A stretch of 64,000 nucleotides of DNA, taken from positions 39,133,319-39,197,318 of the forward strand of contig NC_081831.1 in assembly GCF_030867095.1 (NCBI RefSeq), given 5' to 3'. The position numbers and the translations under genes were made by a program. Positions 31,830 through 43,800 of the stretch are shown one piece after another. This DNA comes from Alligator mississippiensis. Taxonomy: Eukaryota > Chordata > Crocodylia > Alligatoridae. Positions within the stretch are counted from its first letter, which is position 1, and every line of letters starts with the position of its first letter. The notes beneath the pieces were generated by a model, which was not told the origin of the DNA, did no database searches, and was given only the letters and a program-made list of their open reading frames with translations.

Positions 31830-32990
31830 CTGTCCAGCCCTGGGGGAAGCATGGGGGGTTCCTGGGGTCACTGGGGGTGGCACAACTCAGAGCGGACATG
31901 GCCCGGGGCATGGGGAGGTGGCACAAAGCTTGCATCCCGCCCCTGAGGCTTGGGGTGTTAATGGCCTGGCTGCCTCCACCAGGGAAGACTCTGGTGGGTT
32001 CCACCACTCTGGGGAGAAGGCCTGGGTGCCCCCACCCCACAGGGGCCTAGCAGTAGCTCACTCCCTGGCCCCAGGATGGGTGGGGAGGCTGCACCAGCCA
32101 CAGCCATTTTTCTGCTCCAGAAGCTCCTGCGGCCGTGATCAGCCCAGGAGCCCCAGAGAAGCTCCTGGCCAGCCCCTGGGGGCACCATGGGTCACCTTCC
32201 AAGGCTTCTGGGGGAGCCACAACCTGGCAGGGTCCCAGCTCAGGGCACAGGAAGCTCAGAGAGGCCTCAGGAGCTTTTAGAGCAAAAAAGCATCTGCAGC
32301 TCCTGTCCAGCTCCTGGTGCAGCCTCCCACACATCCTGGGGCTGGGGGGCGAGCTGCTTCCAGGCCTCTAGGCCCCTGCAGGGAGGGCCAGGGCTGGGCC
32401 TTCCCCAAGGGGTGGTGGCACCTGCCAGGGCTGCCTGTGGAAGGTGGGGGGGCAGCCAGGCCATTGCCATCCCAAGCCTCAGGCGCAGTATGTAACTTCT
32501 GCACCACATCCCTAGGCTTCCCACGTCCCGGGCCACATGCCATCCCCAGTGACCTCAGGCAGCCCACTGCACTGCCCCCAGGGCCAGCCAGGAGTTTCCT
32601 CAGGGCCCCCAGCCTCCTAGAATCCGCAGGAGTTTCTAAAGCAGAAAAGCAGCCGCGGCTCTGCTCCAGCTCCTGGCGCAGCCTCCCCACCTGTCCCAGG
32701 ACTGGAGGGTGAGCTGCTGCCAGGCCGCTGGGCCTCTAAAGGGTGGGGGGGACTGAGCCTTCCTCCCAGGGTGGTGGCTAACCCTGGGCTGCCCATGAGT
32801 GGGGGCAACCAGGCCTTTGCCGCCCCAAGCTTCAGGCCCATGATGCAATTTCCATGCCACCTCCCTGGGCTGCCCACATCCCAGGCCACATCCCCACTGG
32901 TTTGTGCTGCCCCCAGTGGCTCTGGGAGCCCCCTGCACTGCTCCCCACCCCATGAGCCTGACAGGCCCTTCCCCAGCAACCCTCGGCCTC
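31830..32990. repeat. GC-rich block of three ~360-bp units (one inverted, two direct)
   Basis: Units beginning near 32286 and 32643 are direct copies ('tccagctcctggtgcagcct' and 'tccagctcctggcgcagcct', ~360 bases apart). The block 31850-32150 is an inverted copy: 'cctgaggcttggggtgttaatggcc' pairs with 'ccattgccatcccaagcctcagg'. The result can form a large stem. Long open frames of up to 240 aa occur here on both strands because of composition and carry no domain. Confidence 0.75.
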
Positions 32991-33029
32991 CTGGGGGCAA
33001 TAGGATTATAACTCCTGGTGCTCTGGTGT

Positions 33030-34455
33030 AGTGCCCGAAGACTGGAAGAAGGCCAAAGTAGTGCCTATCTTCAAGAAAGGGAGGAAAGTGGATCTGGCAA
33101 ACTACATCTATCCCGGGGAAGGTCTTAGAAAAGTTTAATAAGAGGCCATCCTTAATGGACTGGCCGACGCCAACATCTTAAGGGATAGCCAGCATGGGTT
33201 TGTTGCGGGGAGGTCTTGTTTGACCAATCTCATTTCCTTCTACGACCAGGTGACTTATCACCTGGACAAGGAGAAGAGATTGATGTCATATATCTTGACT
33301 TCAGAAAAGCCTTCGATCTGGTATCCCATGATCATCTCTTGGCGAAAATGGCCAACTGTGGCCTTTGGTCCACCACAATCCGCTGGCTGGGAAATTGGCT
33401 CCATGGTCGGACCCAGAGGGTGATAGTTGAACAAAGTCAATCATCATGGTGTCCTGTGACCAGTGTGGTCCCCCAAGGCTCTGTCTTTGGACCCATACTG
33501 TTCAACATCTTCATTAATGATGTGGACATTGGAGTCAGAAGCAGACTGGCCAAGTTCACCGATGACACCAAACTTTGGGGCAAAGCATCCACACCTGAAG
33601 ACAGGAGAGTGATCCAGGCTGACCTCGACAGGCTCAAGAAGTGGGCGGATGAGAACCTGATGGTGTTTAACACTGAAAAATGCAAGGTTCTCCACCTTGG
33701 GAGGAAAAACCTGCAGCATCCTTATAGGTTCAGCAGTGCTACACTGCCTAGCACTACAGAAGAAAGAGACTGGGGGATCATAATTGACCACAAGATGAAC
33801 ATGAACCTTCAATATGATGCTGCGGCTAGTAAAGTGAGCAGAACGCTGGCTTGCATCCATAGATGCTTCTCAAGCAAATCCCAGGACGTCATTCTCCCCT
33901 TGTACTCAGCCTCAGTGAGGCTGCAGCTGGAGTACTAGGTCCAGTTTTGGGCCCCACAATTCAAAAAGGATGTGGAGGAGCTTGAGAGAGTCCAGAGAAG
34001 AGCCATGCACATGATCAGAGGTCAGGAAAACAGATCTTACAATGACAGGCTGAGAGCTATAGGACTCTGTAGCCTGGAAAAGCACAGGCTCAGGGGTGAT
34101 CTGATGGCCACCAATAAGTTTATCAGAGGTGACCACCAGTATCTGGGGGAACATTTGTTCACCACAGCGCCCCAGGGGATGATGAGGTTGAATGGTTATA
34201 AACTACTGCAAGACCGTTTCAGGCTGGACATAAGGAAGAATTTCTTTACTGTCTGAGCCCCCAAGGTCTGGAATAGCTTGCCATCGGAAGTGGTTCAAGC
34301 ACCTACATTGAACACCTTCAAGAGAAATTTGGATGCTTATCTTGCTGGGATCCTATGACCCCAGCTGTCTTCCTGCCCTTTGGGCAGGGGGCTGGACTCG
34401 AGATCTTCCGAGGTCCCTTCCAGCCCTGGTATCTATGAAAACTATGTCTATGAAT
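33030..34455 (+). pseudogene. CR1 LINE reverse-transcriptase region and 3' tail, nearly open
   Basis: The region starts VPEDWKKAKVVPIFKKG, is disrupted near 33110-33265 by a deletion and frameshift, then runs open from YLDFRKAFDLVSHDHLLAK. It continues through VPQGSVFGPILFNIF to the active-site box FTDDTKL (FADD is normal), WADENLMVFN and EKCKVLHLGRKN. One TAG (33936-33938) interrupts QLEY/VQFWAP, and one TGA (34254-34256) interrupts FFTV/APKVWN. The frame ends at 34358 after LDAYLAGIL. The 3' UTR ends in the CR1 tail (cttccagccctggtatctat). It is inserted in the surrounding hAT element. An Ala-to-Thr change before the catalytic Asp pair is visible. Confidence 0.92.
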
Positions 34456-34561
34456 ACAAACGCGGCCATGAGGCTTCGGGCAGCAAGGGCCCTCTTGCAA
34501 CCCTTCTTGTAAACCCCACAGCCACACCCTCCCCCAGACACAATCATACATCCCACAAATA

Positions 34562-34603
<42 letters not shown>

Positions 34604-34647
34604 CCCCACAAACCCCACATCCACCCACCCACCCACCCACCCACCCA
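34562..34647. repeat. (CA)n followed by (CCCA)n
   Basis: About 20 CA units at 34562-34603 are followed after a short gap by seven CCCA units at 34621-34647. Confidence 0.95.
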
Positions 34648-35037
34648 TATCCCCTGACACCTCTGCACACCCCACACACTATACGAGAGTAAGACTGCAT
34701 TTGGGGCTATTACTCAATCACTTCTGCATATAAAGCACAAACACACACATATCAGAACAAAATATATATATTGTAATTGAATTAAAATATAATATTATGA
34801 GTATTTGATTTTTAGTACACAATTTGTATTTTTTCCGGCTCTAACATAGGAAACCCTCTTCTCCGAAGGAATACTTCCAGGGGCAAGAGGAGGGACTTCT
34901 TCTGGTGGCAAGGGTTATAGGTCAGGGGTGGGACTTCCAGTCCCAAGACAGCGACCAGGGGGTGCAGCTTTCGACAGCTTGCCAAAACTCGCTAAGCGGC
35001 CCTCTGCCCAAAATAATTGCCTGCCCCTGCTTCAACC

Positions 35038-36119
35038 TGTACTCCTGTATAGCAGAGAACTAGGTGCTAGTCCTTTACCTGGTAGATTCCTCTTCTGAAG
35101 AGGTCCAAACCATCCTGCTGCCTGCATAGCCAGCACAGGATCAGCACCTATTACAGATACGGGAAACATATTTTTCAGGGTTTCCACTGAGTGATGAAGT
35201 AATCTTGACACTCCCAGTATCATGCAAGCAGCTTCACCAACAGCTGCCAGAGTTCTTAAGAGTTCACTGGCCTTGCAACACCCATTTGTTCTTTCCCAGC
35301 CCTAAAAGCAGGGTCTTACTCTCCAAAAGCTAAAAAACTTCCCTCAGCAGGGATTACAGATTAAGCTAAATGAGCTGAAGGAAGCAATGCCATCAAGATT
35401 ACAGAAATCTCTTTCATGGGAATCAGGGGAGGAATTTATTCTCAATGAATCACTTAGGAGTCTTTATTTCATTTTTTTTTATTACATAAGGTAATAGCAG
35501 CAGTTGTGATTAATCAAAGTAATTCTCCATGGCAGTAAACAGTGAGCTAGTAAATTAAATGTCACTAACAAGGCATTACAAACCAGTTTATAGCGGGTGG
35601 GAGGGGGGAGGGGGGAAGGAATTATAACTAGCCTCTGGGGAGAAAAATTTTGCCTAACAACTCATGCATTACTGTAGGTTATGGCCAGCTTTGAAGAGTA
35701 CAGTACTGCAGGGTAGGCAGTGCATTACTAAACCATAGATACTTCTGGGGCACAATATACTACAGTACTTTTTGGGGTGATTATAGCACTTTTCAGAAGC
35801 AGAATATGATATGACAACCTATTAGATTCCTAGGTGCTGTTACAATAAGATGCTTCAGTGGGGAGCTATTACACATCATGACAGATCATGTCTTTCTGGG
35901 AAATCAGAGCCAGCCGATCAATAAGCATTGAGAAGAATTCCTGTGAAGCTACATTTCATCTAAAGCTTCTGTCTTCACATATTTTTCCCCAGGTCCAATC
36001 TTATAATTTGAGGTGGGATTTTCAAGGTGCTGTATCTCCTCAAGCAGGGTAGACTAGAATCAAACTTAGGAGTCTAAAGGCCAGTTTCTTTTCCATCTAT
36101 TAGGCACCCTAACAGAGGG
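35038..36119. other. intergenic, nothing recognised
   Basis: Mostly AT-rich. A G-rich patch (gggtgggagggggg) lies at about 35600. No gene or transposon end is supported. Confidence 0.35.
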
Positions 36120-37228
36120 TAGTGCTTGTGGGGGGGGGGGGGGGCATGGTAAGTGGCATGCGGGGGGGGGGGAGCACAGGTGGTGGGGAGGCTGTGGGAA
36201 GTGGCAGAAGCATGGGGAGAAACATGGGGAGCAGCTGCAGGCCACAGGAAGTGGCAATGGCATGGGGAGAAGCAAGGGGAGCAGCCAAGGGGCTGTGGGA
36301 AGCAGCAGCAGTGCAGGGAGTATTGGGGGCTGCAGAAAACAGCAGTGGCATAGGGACAGTGGGGGAGATAGCGGGGGGCCTGTGGAAAGTGGAGGCAGCA
36401 TGGGGAGTGGTGGGGGGAACAGCAGGGGCTGTGGGAAGTGGTGGCAGGTGGGGGACTGGTGGCAGTGGGAGCTGGGAAGCAAAGGCAGCAATGGCAGGCA
36501 GGCATGCAGAAGGATAAGTAGGGAAATAGCAGGGGAGTGATGGTGGTGGGTGGGAGCATGGAGCCAATGCCAGTGTCCTGGGGCCAGCGGAGACCCAGGG
36601 TGGGGTGGAAGGGGTGCGGAGCCTGGGCACAGCGTCTTCATTGCATGAGGCTCTTGCACAGTGTTCAAGAGCCGCACATGACAGAGCCAGTGGCCTGGCC
36701 CCATCTCTCTGTCTCCCTCCCCACCCACCATAACTCCATAGCCCCCACCCCAACCACATACCCTATACCCCTCCATACCCACCTACCATTCCCACACACA
36801 AAACACACACACTCCCCCAACTATAGTCTCCACATACACCCCCTTACTGTCCACACACAATATACAGTAGGACTGTATTTTGAGCTATTAAGCAATCACC
36901 TCTCAATACACTTCACAAACACATATATCAGTACAAAGTTATTTTAAAATAAAATTAAAATAAGATATAGTAGATTTTTTAAAATATGATATGGGTTTTT
37001 TTTCTGGTTTCAAGATTGCAGCACCCTCCCTCCCAAAAGGAATGCTTCCGGGCAAGGGGAAGGACTTCCAGTGGCAAAGGTCAGGGGTTGGTGGGGGCAG
37101 GATGCCCAGTTCCAATATGCTGACTGGAAGCAGGGCAACTGTCAAGGGGCAGGGTTACCCATGCAGCCCTCAACAGCTCACCAAAACTCAGTAAGTGGCA
37201 CTGCACCTGAAATAATTGCCTGCCCCTG
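36120..37228. mobile_element. right portion of a second copy of the 31314 hAT family
   Basis: From about 36630 the sequence parallels the right arm of the first copy: 'actgtattttgagctattaagcaatcacc', the AT-rich segment, then 'aatgcttccgggcaagggg', and the end ataattgcctgcccctg at 37228. The left terminal repeat and duplication partner (flank ttctaaag) are not found. The upstream part, 36120-36540, is an unrelated-looking G-rich array of 'ggggagcagc' / 'gctgtgggaag' motifs with G runs at 36131 and 36162 that could form quadruplexes. Long open frames on both strands there reflect composition. Confidence 0.65.
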
Positions 37229-37249
37229 TTCTAAAGGCATATTACAGGG

Positions 37250-38610
37250 CACTGGGATGTGCCTGCTCCTTTAAGAGGAAGAGCAGCCTAAGACCTTGCC
37301 AGCAGGTGTCAGGGGAAGCTAATGAGGGACTCACCTGACTGGAAGACGGATCAAGTTTGAGCTATATAAGCCCAGAGCTGGTCTGGGTCAGGTAGTCTTT
37401 TCCCCACCAGCTACAAGGTGAGGAACTCCTGGCTGCAGGGCTCCTAAAGGTACCTGGATTGAGCTAAAGAACTCTGCAGGCCTAGAAACAGGGGTGAGTT
37501 CCCTGAGCAGAGAAAGACTGATTTGCAGGCAAGTGGCTCTTGCTTTATGTTAGCCCCTAGAGGGTTTGAGGGGCATGCCAGTGGTCCATATGCCTAGAAG
37601 GGCTAAGCTGGGTTCAGAGGGTCTGAGAGTCAAGGGGGTTGAGTGTCAAGGCCTGAGTATAGCCAAGGCTGGCAGGTATACCTGCTGGAAGAAAGGAAGT
37701 CTTGCTCTTTTAAAGAGGTGGAGGGCTGTTTCTATTATATGTTTGTTTTTTGTTATAGACCAGGGGCTTATGGCTTATGTTAATGTTTAATCTGGTGGTT
37801 TGGGATGGGACTGTAAGGGAAGTCCCTTATGGAAGTCCCATTACTGCCCAAAAAGAGCATATGATCATCTCGAGCCCTGTCAGGAGTAGATTCAAGGCTT
37901 GAGCTTTGGTTGAGTCTGGAGAAGGGCATAGTACAAGGCTGCAGAGCCACACTGGGGTCAGGGACCTGATGCCTTAGTGAGGCACAGCTACACAAAGACC
38001 AAGATGTCAGCACCCGAGAGGGGCGCAGTCATGAGAGATTGTTGAGCCCAGAATGGGCACAGGGCTACATTAAGCACATAGGGCCACACAGGGACTGGGG
38101 CCTGGTACCAGAGGGGTGGGGCCACACGGGCTGGGGGCCCAGCACCAGAGGGGCATGACCACACAGGAGTCTGGGTCCAGCAGACAGAGGCCAGGGGTCC
38201 ATTGACTGAAGAGACAAACAAGAGGTAGGGCCTCAGAGCTAGGTCTGACGTAGTGGGCCTAGCTAAAAGGCCAAGCAAGATAAAAGGGGCAGAGGCCAAG
38301 GCCCAAACAGAGGGAACAGCATCCTTGTAACATCCACGAGGCATTGGGCATGGTGTAGGGGAGGATTTGGAGCGATGCAGTTAGCCCATAAGGCTTGAGG
38401 TGCCCCATGTGGCATAGCTGTGGAGTGAGGCCCAGGACGGGGCCTGAGGACTACTAGGGGTTCCACGGGACTAGGGCCATGCAAAGGCCTGTGGGCAGTC
38501 TCTCTATCTATTATTTATCATCAATACGTAGCAGGTGAGACAAGAAGGTGCCCTTGAGGCAGAGCTGGAGCCACCAAGGGGCATAATGGCCACCCCTGAG
38601 ATCCCAACTC
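37250..38610 (+). repeat. LTR-like block A (related to 39238-40808)
   Basis: It shares the layout of the better-defined block B. Near the start a 'cctttaaga' segment is followed by 'agcaggtg', then a TATA box (ctatataagc, about 37363), a G-rich middle with tandem 'ggggccacac' units (about 38040-38170), the marker 'gcatggtgtaggggagga' (about 38346), and an AT-rich end before 'gagacaagaaggtgccc'. Exact ends and duplication were not found. It is probably a solo LTR of the same ERV family. Confidence 0.45.
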
Positions 38611-39237
38611 ATGATAAGGCACAACCCAAGCTTAAAGAGTTTTTATACCAATATAAGCCAGTCCATACAGAAAAGTTGTATCACTTTTATTAACCCATTT
38701 TGGAATTAGACTTCTGTGTGCAGACAAGTCTTTTGATAGATAGATAATGACTTGAGAACAGCGTAGTGAATTAAGGGACAGAAAGAAATGGGATGAGTCT
38801 CTTAACCTGCTCTGTCATCTAACACTTCTTATCCATTTTCTTCATCTTCCACTTTCTAACTCATTCAATACCATCTCTATATGACAAGTGTTGTCATGGG
38901 AGCCCCAGAATTGTTTGTTCCCACCATCATCTACAAGACTTTGTCCAACCCAGTTTTAAGGACTCAAGTGCTGGCTTCTGTCATGGGAGATGAGTCCCTG
39001 GTCAGACCATATCTTTTAAAACACACACTGTTGTTCAGGTTAGCATATCCTTGTTATTCCTAGTCACACTTGCTTGGACAGTCATAGACAGACCCTCTCT
39101 CTTCTGAGAGGAACCCCTGTACTCTGTGGGGAAACCCTGCATTTTCTGGAGTCATAGCTCCGATCTCGGGTGCATTTTCACCTTCAAACAGAGCCATGTG
39201 CAGCATGTATTAGGACATCATCATGATCTCTTCATTT

Positions 39238-40808
39238 TGTGTGTTAGAGCACCTTTGGGGTACTTGCCACATGGCAGGGGCTGCAGTAGGCTGGGGCCGA
39301 GCCCAGCAGGGAAGGCAGCCAAGTGAAGCCCCGCAGATCTCATTCTAAGGGGGAAGGTGTGTGGCGGAGCACCTTTGGGGGTGGCTCACCACTTGAGGGC
39401 TCTCACAGGCTCCAAGGGAAGCCTGCTTTGGAGGAGCAGCTGGGGAAAACCTTCCCCAGGTACCATTTTAAGGGGGAAGGTGTGTGGCAGGGCACTGTTG
39501 GTGCCTGCCACTTTAAGACCAGAGCCAAGCAGCCAGCAGGTGCTTGATTGCGGCAACCATTTTAGATCTCTGGCCACCCATATAAACAGATCAGTTTCCT
39601 GCTGGCAAAGGAGGCAGTAGCATCATCTGGCTGCAAGGCTCCATAACATTCTGGAGGTAAGGGCAGCAGCTGTAGGGAATGGACTGGAGGCTCCTGGTTC
39701 TGGGCATGACCTAAAACTGCACCCTGCTGGGAGTAGGTGACCTGGTGGGGCTCTCAGTGGCACGGTAGCCCCCAGGAAATGCCAGGCCAGTTATCACCCC
39801 GATGTAAGGTGGGTAGGGGCACCTTAACCCTAGCCCTTATCTTCAGGTGGGTTAAGTAACACCAGAGGTAGTTAGGGGGCCAGGCACTGCTATGGACACC
39901 TGAGCCCACCGGGGAGTGAAGACCCATGGCCCCAAGTGAGGGGGCAGTGTAAAGCCCCAGTGAGGGGGGTGGAAATGAGGACCCCAATGAAGGGGTAGCT
40001 CCAGGTGAGGGGGGAACAGATCTGGAGCCCTAGGTGATAGGGTGGTGTGGAGCCCCGAGTGAAGAGGACAGGGATGAGTAGCCCCAAGAGAGGAGGTGGC
40101 GAGTAGCCCTGAGTGAGGGGGGCAGAGATGAATAGCCCCAAGTGAGGGGATAAGAACACCTTGGTGACAGGTGGCCCCAGAAAGGGACAGAGATGAACAG
40201 CCCCAGTGCGGGGGGGGGGGAAGGAAAACCAGAGGGCTGAGTGCCCAGCATGTTTATGTATATAGAGTTGCTCCCTGAAAGGGGCTAGAGCAAGCTTAGA
40301 CCCGGACGGGTAATTGGCTAGCCACTACCCAGGCGAGGGTCTCAGGAGAGGCCCAAAAGATGGTACGTCTGCCACCCAAGGGATGAACTAGCTAAGCCTA
40401 TGGCCTAAGGGGCCTGCTCCAAGAGGGAGCAAGGCAGGATGAGTCGTTGATGTATGAAAGAGACTCTGTGAGAGAGGGTAGAGTGAGAGAGGCCCTAGTG
40501 AGAGGAGAGCGGTATGAATATGTGCGACTGAGGCCTGATGGTGCAGCCTAAGCTTGGTCCGGCTGTAGGCTGGGAGCACTGTAAACATCGGAATGCCATC
40601 TGCGAGGCATGGGCTGTGGTGTAGGGGACATTTGGACCTGCAGATAGCGCCCCCCTGGCATTGGGGCATAAAATGGGCAGCCTCCCACCTTAATTAACAA
40701 CTATTAATTAATTAAGAACAAGGCATGGCAGGCGATCAGGTGCGTGGCATGCCTAATGGCAAGTGGGGAACCTAGCACTGTGGCTAGGTGAGGAGACCCA
40801 CTTTGCCA
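39238..40808 (+). mobile_element. solo LTR B, 1,571 bp, 5-bp target duplication
   Basis: The block begins TGTGTGTTAGAGCACC and ends CACTTTGCCA, flanked on both sides by cattt (39233-39237 and 40809-40813). Near its start it has three unequal ~80-110-bp repeats: 'gtgtgttagagcacctttgg', 'gtgtgtggcggagcaccttt' and 'gtgtgtggcagggcactgtt'. A TATA-like catataaac lies near 39580. Repeated 'agccccaagtgagggg' units occupy about 39900-40210. The marker 'gtggtgtaggggacattt' lies at about 40616. No internal region is present, so it is a solo LTR. Confidence 0.6.
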
Positions 40809-40814
40809 CATTTT

Positions 40815-43800
40815 CCAACTCCAAAGAATTTTACCATGTGTAGACTTGACCCATGACACCTAGCAGGGTCAGATTTCTCCAGGGAAAAAGAAAGTTTTGC
40901 CAACTGAGGTGTTTGAGTGACATAGTAGGCAAAAGATTTCTCCTACAAACCTGAGCATACATCATGCTGCTCTCATTAATGATGTGTTCACTCTCTACAG
41001 TGAGGACGACCTGCTCTCACAGGCAGTCAGGCACTATCTAAATGCACTAACACCTGCATATGTTTGTGTTAATATTGAACCCAACCATTAACATGAAAGA
41101 TTTTTGCACGTTTCTGATTTAGTAGATACTTTTCCCACCCCTAGCCAATAGAGAGTTACTGCCAAAATTCTTACTGTACTTAATCTGGAAGAAATAACCC
41201 CTCTGAAGCCAAAATGGTATAGAAATTGTGTTTGTGATTCTTTCTGTGACTCTGGGAAACCAATTCCTTTTTGTTCTGATCAAGATTTCCTTGGCCAGAC
41301 AGCTTGCCTTCCTTAATATGATTTTAGGTATCAAACTGGATTGGCTAGGCTGTTTGGAAAGGAACAAGCAACATGACTAATTGTGCCACCCCAGCCACCT
41401 CATTTCCAGGTCTGCAACAAGACTAGTTGAAAAATCACCCCAGTTCCACATGGCAGGGCCCTTTGGAGAACCCCCAGGTCTCTCCCAGGGAAAGCCAGGG
41501 TGAAACTGGAAGCACTGGCTCACTACAAGAGCTTTCCTATTCTTCCCTATGCAACAGGCACCTGCTGGGGTAAACAGACTAAAATTGTACCTGGCACAAA
41601 GTGATAGTGTGCGTGTGGGGTGGGGGTGAGGGAGTTGGTGTAGCACAGCAGGCTTAAGTCCTAGCTTTTGATCTGTGGGGAAAAAAGCATTCAGCCATGG
41701 GTTAGTTCAGCAGTGAAATGGTTTTCTAAGGGTGTGTGGGAGGGATATCTCAACCTAATCCCAGATGAGTTGAGCTAGGTATATGACCTCACGCCATTCT
41801 CCCCTCTCCCTTTGTACATATCCCAACTCCTCTCTCTGCCTTCTCCTTCTGTCCTCCACAGTACACCTCACCATCATCATTTCCCCCCCCTTCACCCTCC
41901 CACATATTTTGTCCGCTCTGTACCATCTCCCTTTCCCTCCTCCTTTCAAAGTGTCTGCCAAGATGCACCTAGCACTGCCTCTCCTATACCAACCCCTCAT
42001 ACCCACTTCCTCCATCTCACATACTTTCCCAGCATGCATACATGAACCCACACCCCCTGCCCCCCTTTTCCAACCTCCAACCCACTTGTTTCTGCTCCCT
42101 CTCCCCAACGAATACATATACCTCCTTCCCTTCTTTTACAATCCATATGCACCCCTGCCTCCTCTCCCTTGGTCTCTCACTATTGCTCCATCTTCCCTTC
42201 GCTACAAAATGCACACATGGTCTTTTCTGAAAAGATTACAGATCCAGACATGATTAGGAAGGGCAGTTATGTAGCTGCAGCATAGATTATTCCAAGGTTT
42301 TTAATGAGTACCTCATGATTCTTTGATTACAAAAATTTGTATTTCATGGCCTTAGCAGGACTCGTGTTGGGTAGATTAAAAGCCAGCACATTGGCAGCTC
42401 TCAGGAGAGTAGGCATGTGTTGTGTGGGTTGGGGGAAAGGAAAATAAGGTGGGGATCACTTGCTGACATCATCTGGGCACATCTCCCTTAACCAAGTCCC
42501 TGCCAGCATAGGGGCTTCAAGTTTTATCGTGTCAGTCTCTCCTCTTCTCTATCAGAGGTATACAATTTTGTTTTCCAGGGCCTGAAATGCTTTAGTCTAA
42601 TTAAAGTCTTTTAGCTTGAGTGAAACAAAATGGTTTGTAGATGGTGTCAAAGTAAATGGCCCCTGTTGGTCTTAAACACTATAGAACTATTAAGTCACCT
42701 GCTCTTCCTTTCTTCCAACCCACAAGCTCACTTCCCCACACAATGATCTTCCTCAGTTCTCCCCTAATTCTCTGCCCTTTCCTGTCTGACTAGCACACAC
42801 AAATTCAGGTCACCCACACTTCAAGCTTACACCAGGAGCTCTGTCAGAGCATGATGTGTGTTACAATAGCAGCAAGCTCCATAAATCTCCATCTGAAAAC
42901 TGCAGCTGCCCCAGAGCCTAATGCTGTGAGTTCCCTTCAGAGACCTTTGCCTGGGGGAAGCCGAAAGCAAATGGCTTCCACTGAGCTGGCCAGGGCACAT
43001 GGGATCTGTTTTGTGCATTGTCCACATGAAAACTGCTTCGGGGAAGGAAGGAAGGAAAGGGGGTTTCCAAAATGTTTTATGGCAAAAAAAAAAAAGCTGT
43101 TTTCTTATGTCTTAATGAACCCTGGGTAACAAGGCCTGACACTCTCCAGGAAAGCAGGCAGCCATCTCTCTTCTTCTCACAGAGGAATCCTAGTCTCACT
43201 TTGGACCAAGAAAAAGGAAGCCTGAGAGGGTTTTTCAGAACTAACAGGTAAGTTAAGTAAGAAGTATAGAGATGGAGAAGGAGGCAAAATGCTATTTGGC
43301 ATGGGGGGGGGGGGCAGGGGGGTCTCACTTTCTTCCAGGAGTTGTTCTCTAATGCTAATAACACCCTCTCATTTCTCTTAATCCAGAGACTCATGTTAAG
43401 TAATCCAGTCATATCATGGCGTAAGGTTCTGGCCTGGCAAAAGATGGTTGTAGGCAGTAATCACTAAAAATGATTGCTATTAAGCAATCTTGTGCATGGG
43501 ACATGAAACACAAGCAGTCTATGAAGCATGATAGAGTGCAACACCGTGGAAGCATGACAGTACATTTTATTTTTCATTTTCCGAAGAAGTTTCACAATGT
43601 AAAGATTTCAGCAGCCATTTTGTTTCCAAAGCTGAAGTAGCATGTTTCAAAAGGGGTGCACACTGTACTCTCTTTTTTTTTTCCTTACAGTCACCTTCTT
43701 TAATTTAAAACTTGTTTTATTCTCCAAGTTTGTTTTTCTCTGTTTAGTACAGAAATGTAACAGTCAGTTCAGTCCCTGCAGGTCTGTTTTGAATTCCAGT

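Larger units (their letters stand above)
31314..35029. mobile_element. 3.7-kb hAT element containing a nested CR1
   Basis: The ends cagggttgggcaaaatatgg and (reversed) caggggcaggcaattatttt are inverted repeats flanked by cttcaaca (31306-31313) and cttcaacc (35030-35037), a 7-of-8 duplication. The left subterminal part has the 'tctggcccgcaagccc' style common to hAT elements, and the right part is shared with a second copy ending at 37228. Inside lie a GC-rich inverted/tandem block (31830-32990), a CR1 insertion (33030-34455), a CA tract and an AT-rich right arm. No transposase is recognisable, and without the CR1 the element is about 2.3 kb. Confidence 0.85.

Noticed and set aside
31558..32280. 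240-aa open frame on the plus strand, and overlapping long frames on the minus strand
   Set aside because: It lies in the GC-rich inverted/tandem block of a hAT element. Openness in several frames at once and a Pro/Gly/Ala/Trp-rich translation point to composition, not coding.
36066..36782. 238-aa open frame on the minus strand, Pro/Leu/His-rich
   Set aside because: It is antisense of a G-rich array; overlapping frames on the same strand are also open and no domain is present.
41783..42253. 156-aa open frame in a pyrimidine-rich stretch
   Set aside because: Low-complexity Pro/Leu/Ser translation with an equally open overlapping frame and no homologue recognised.
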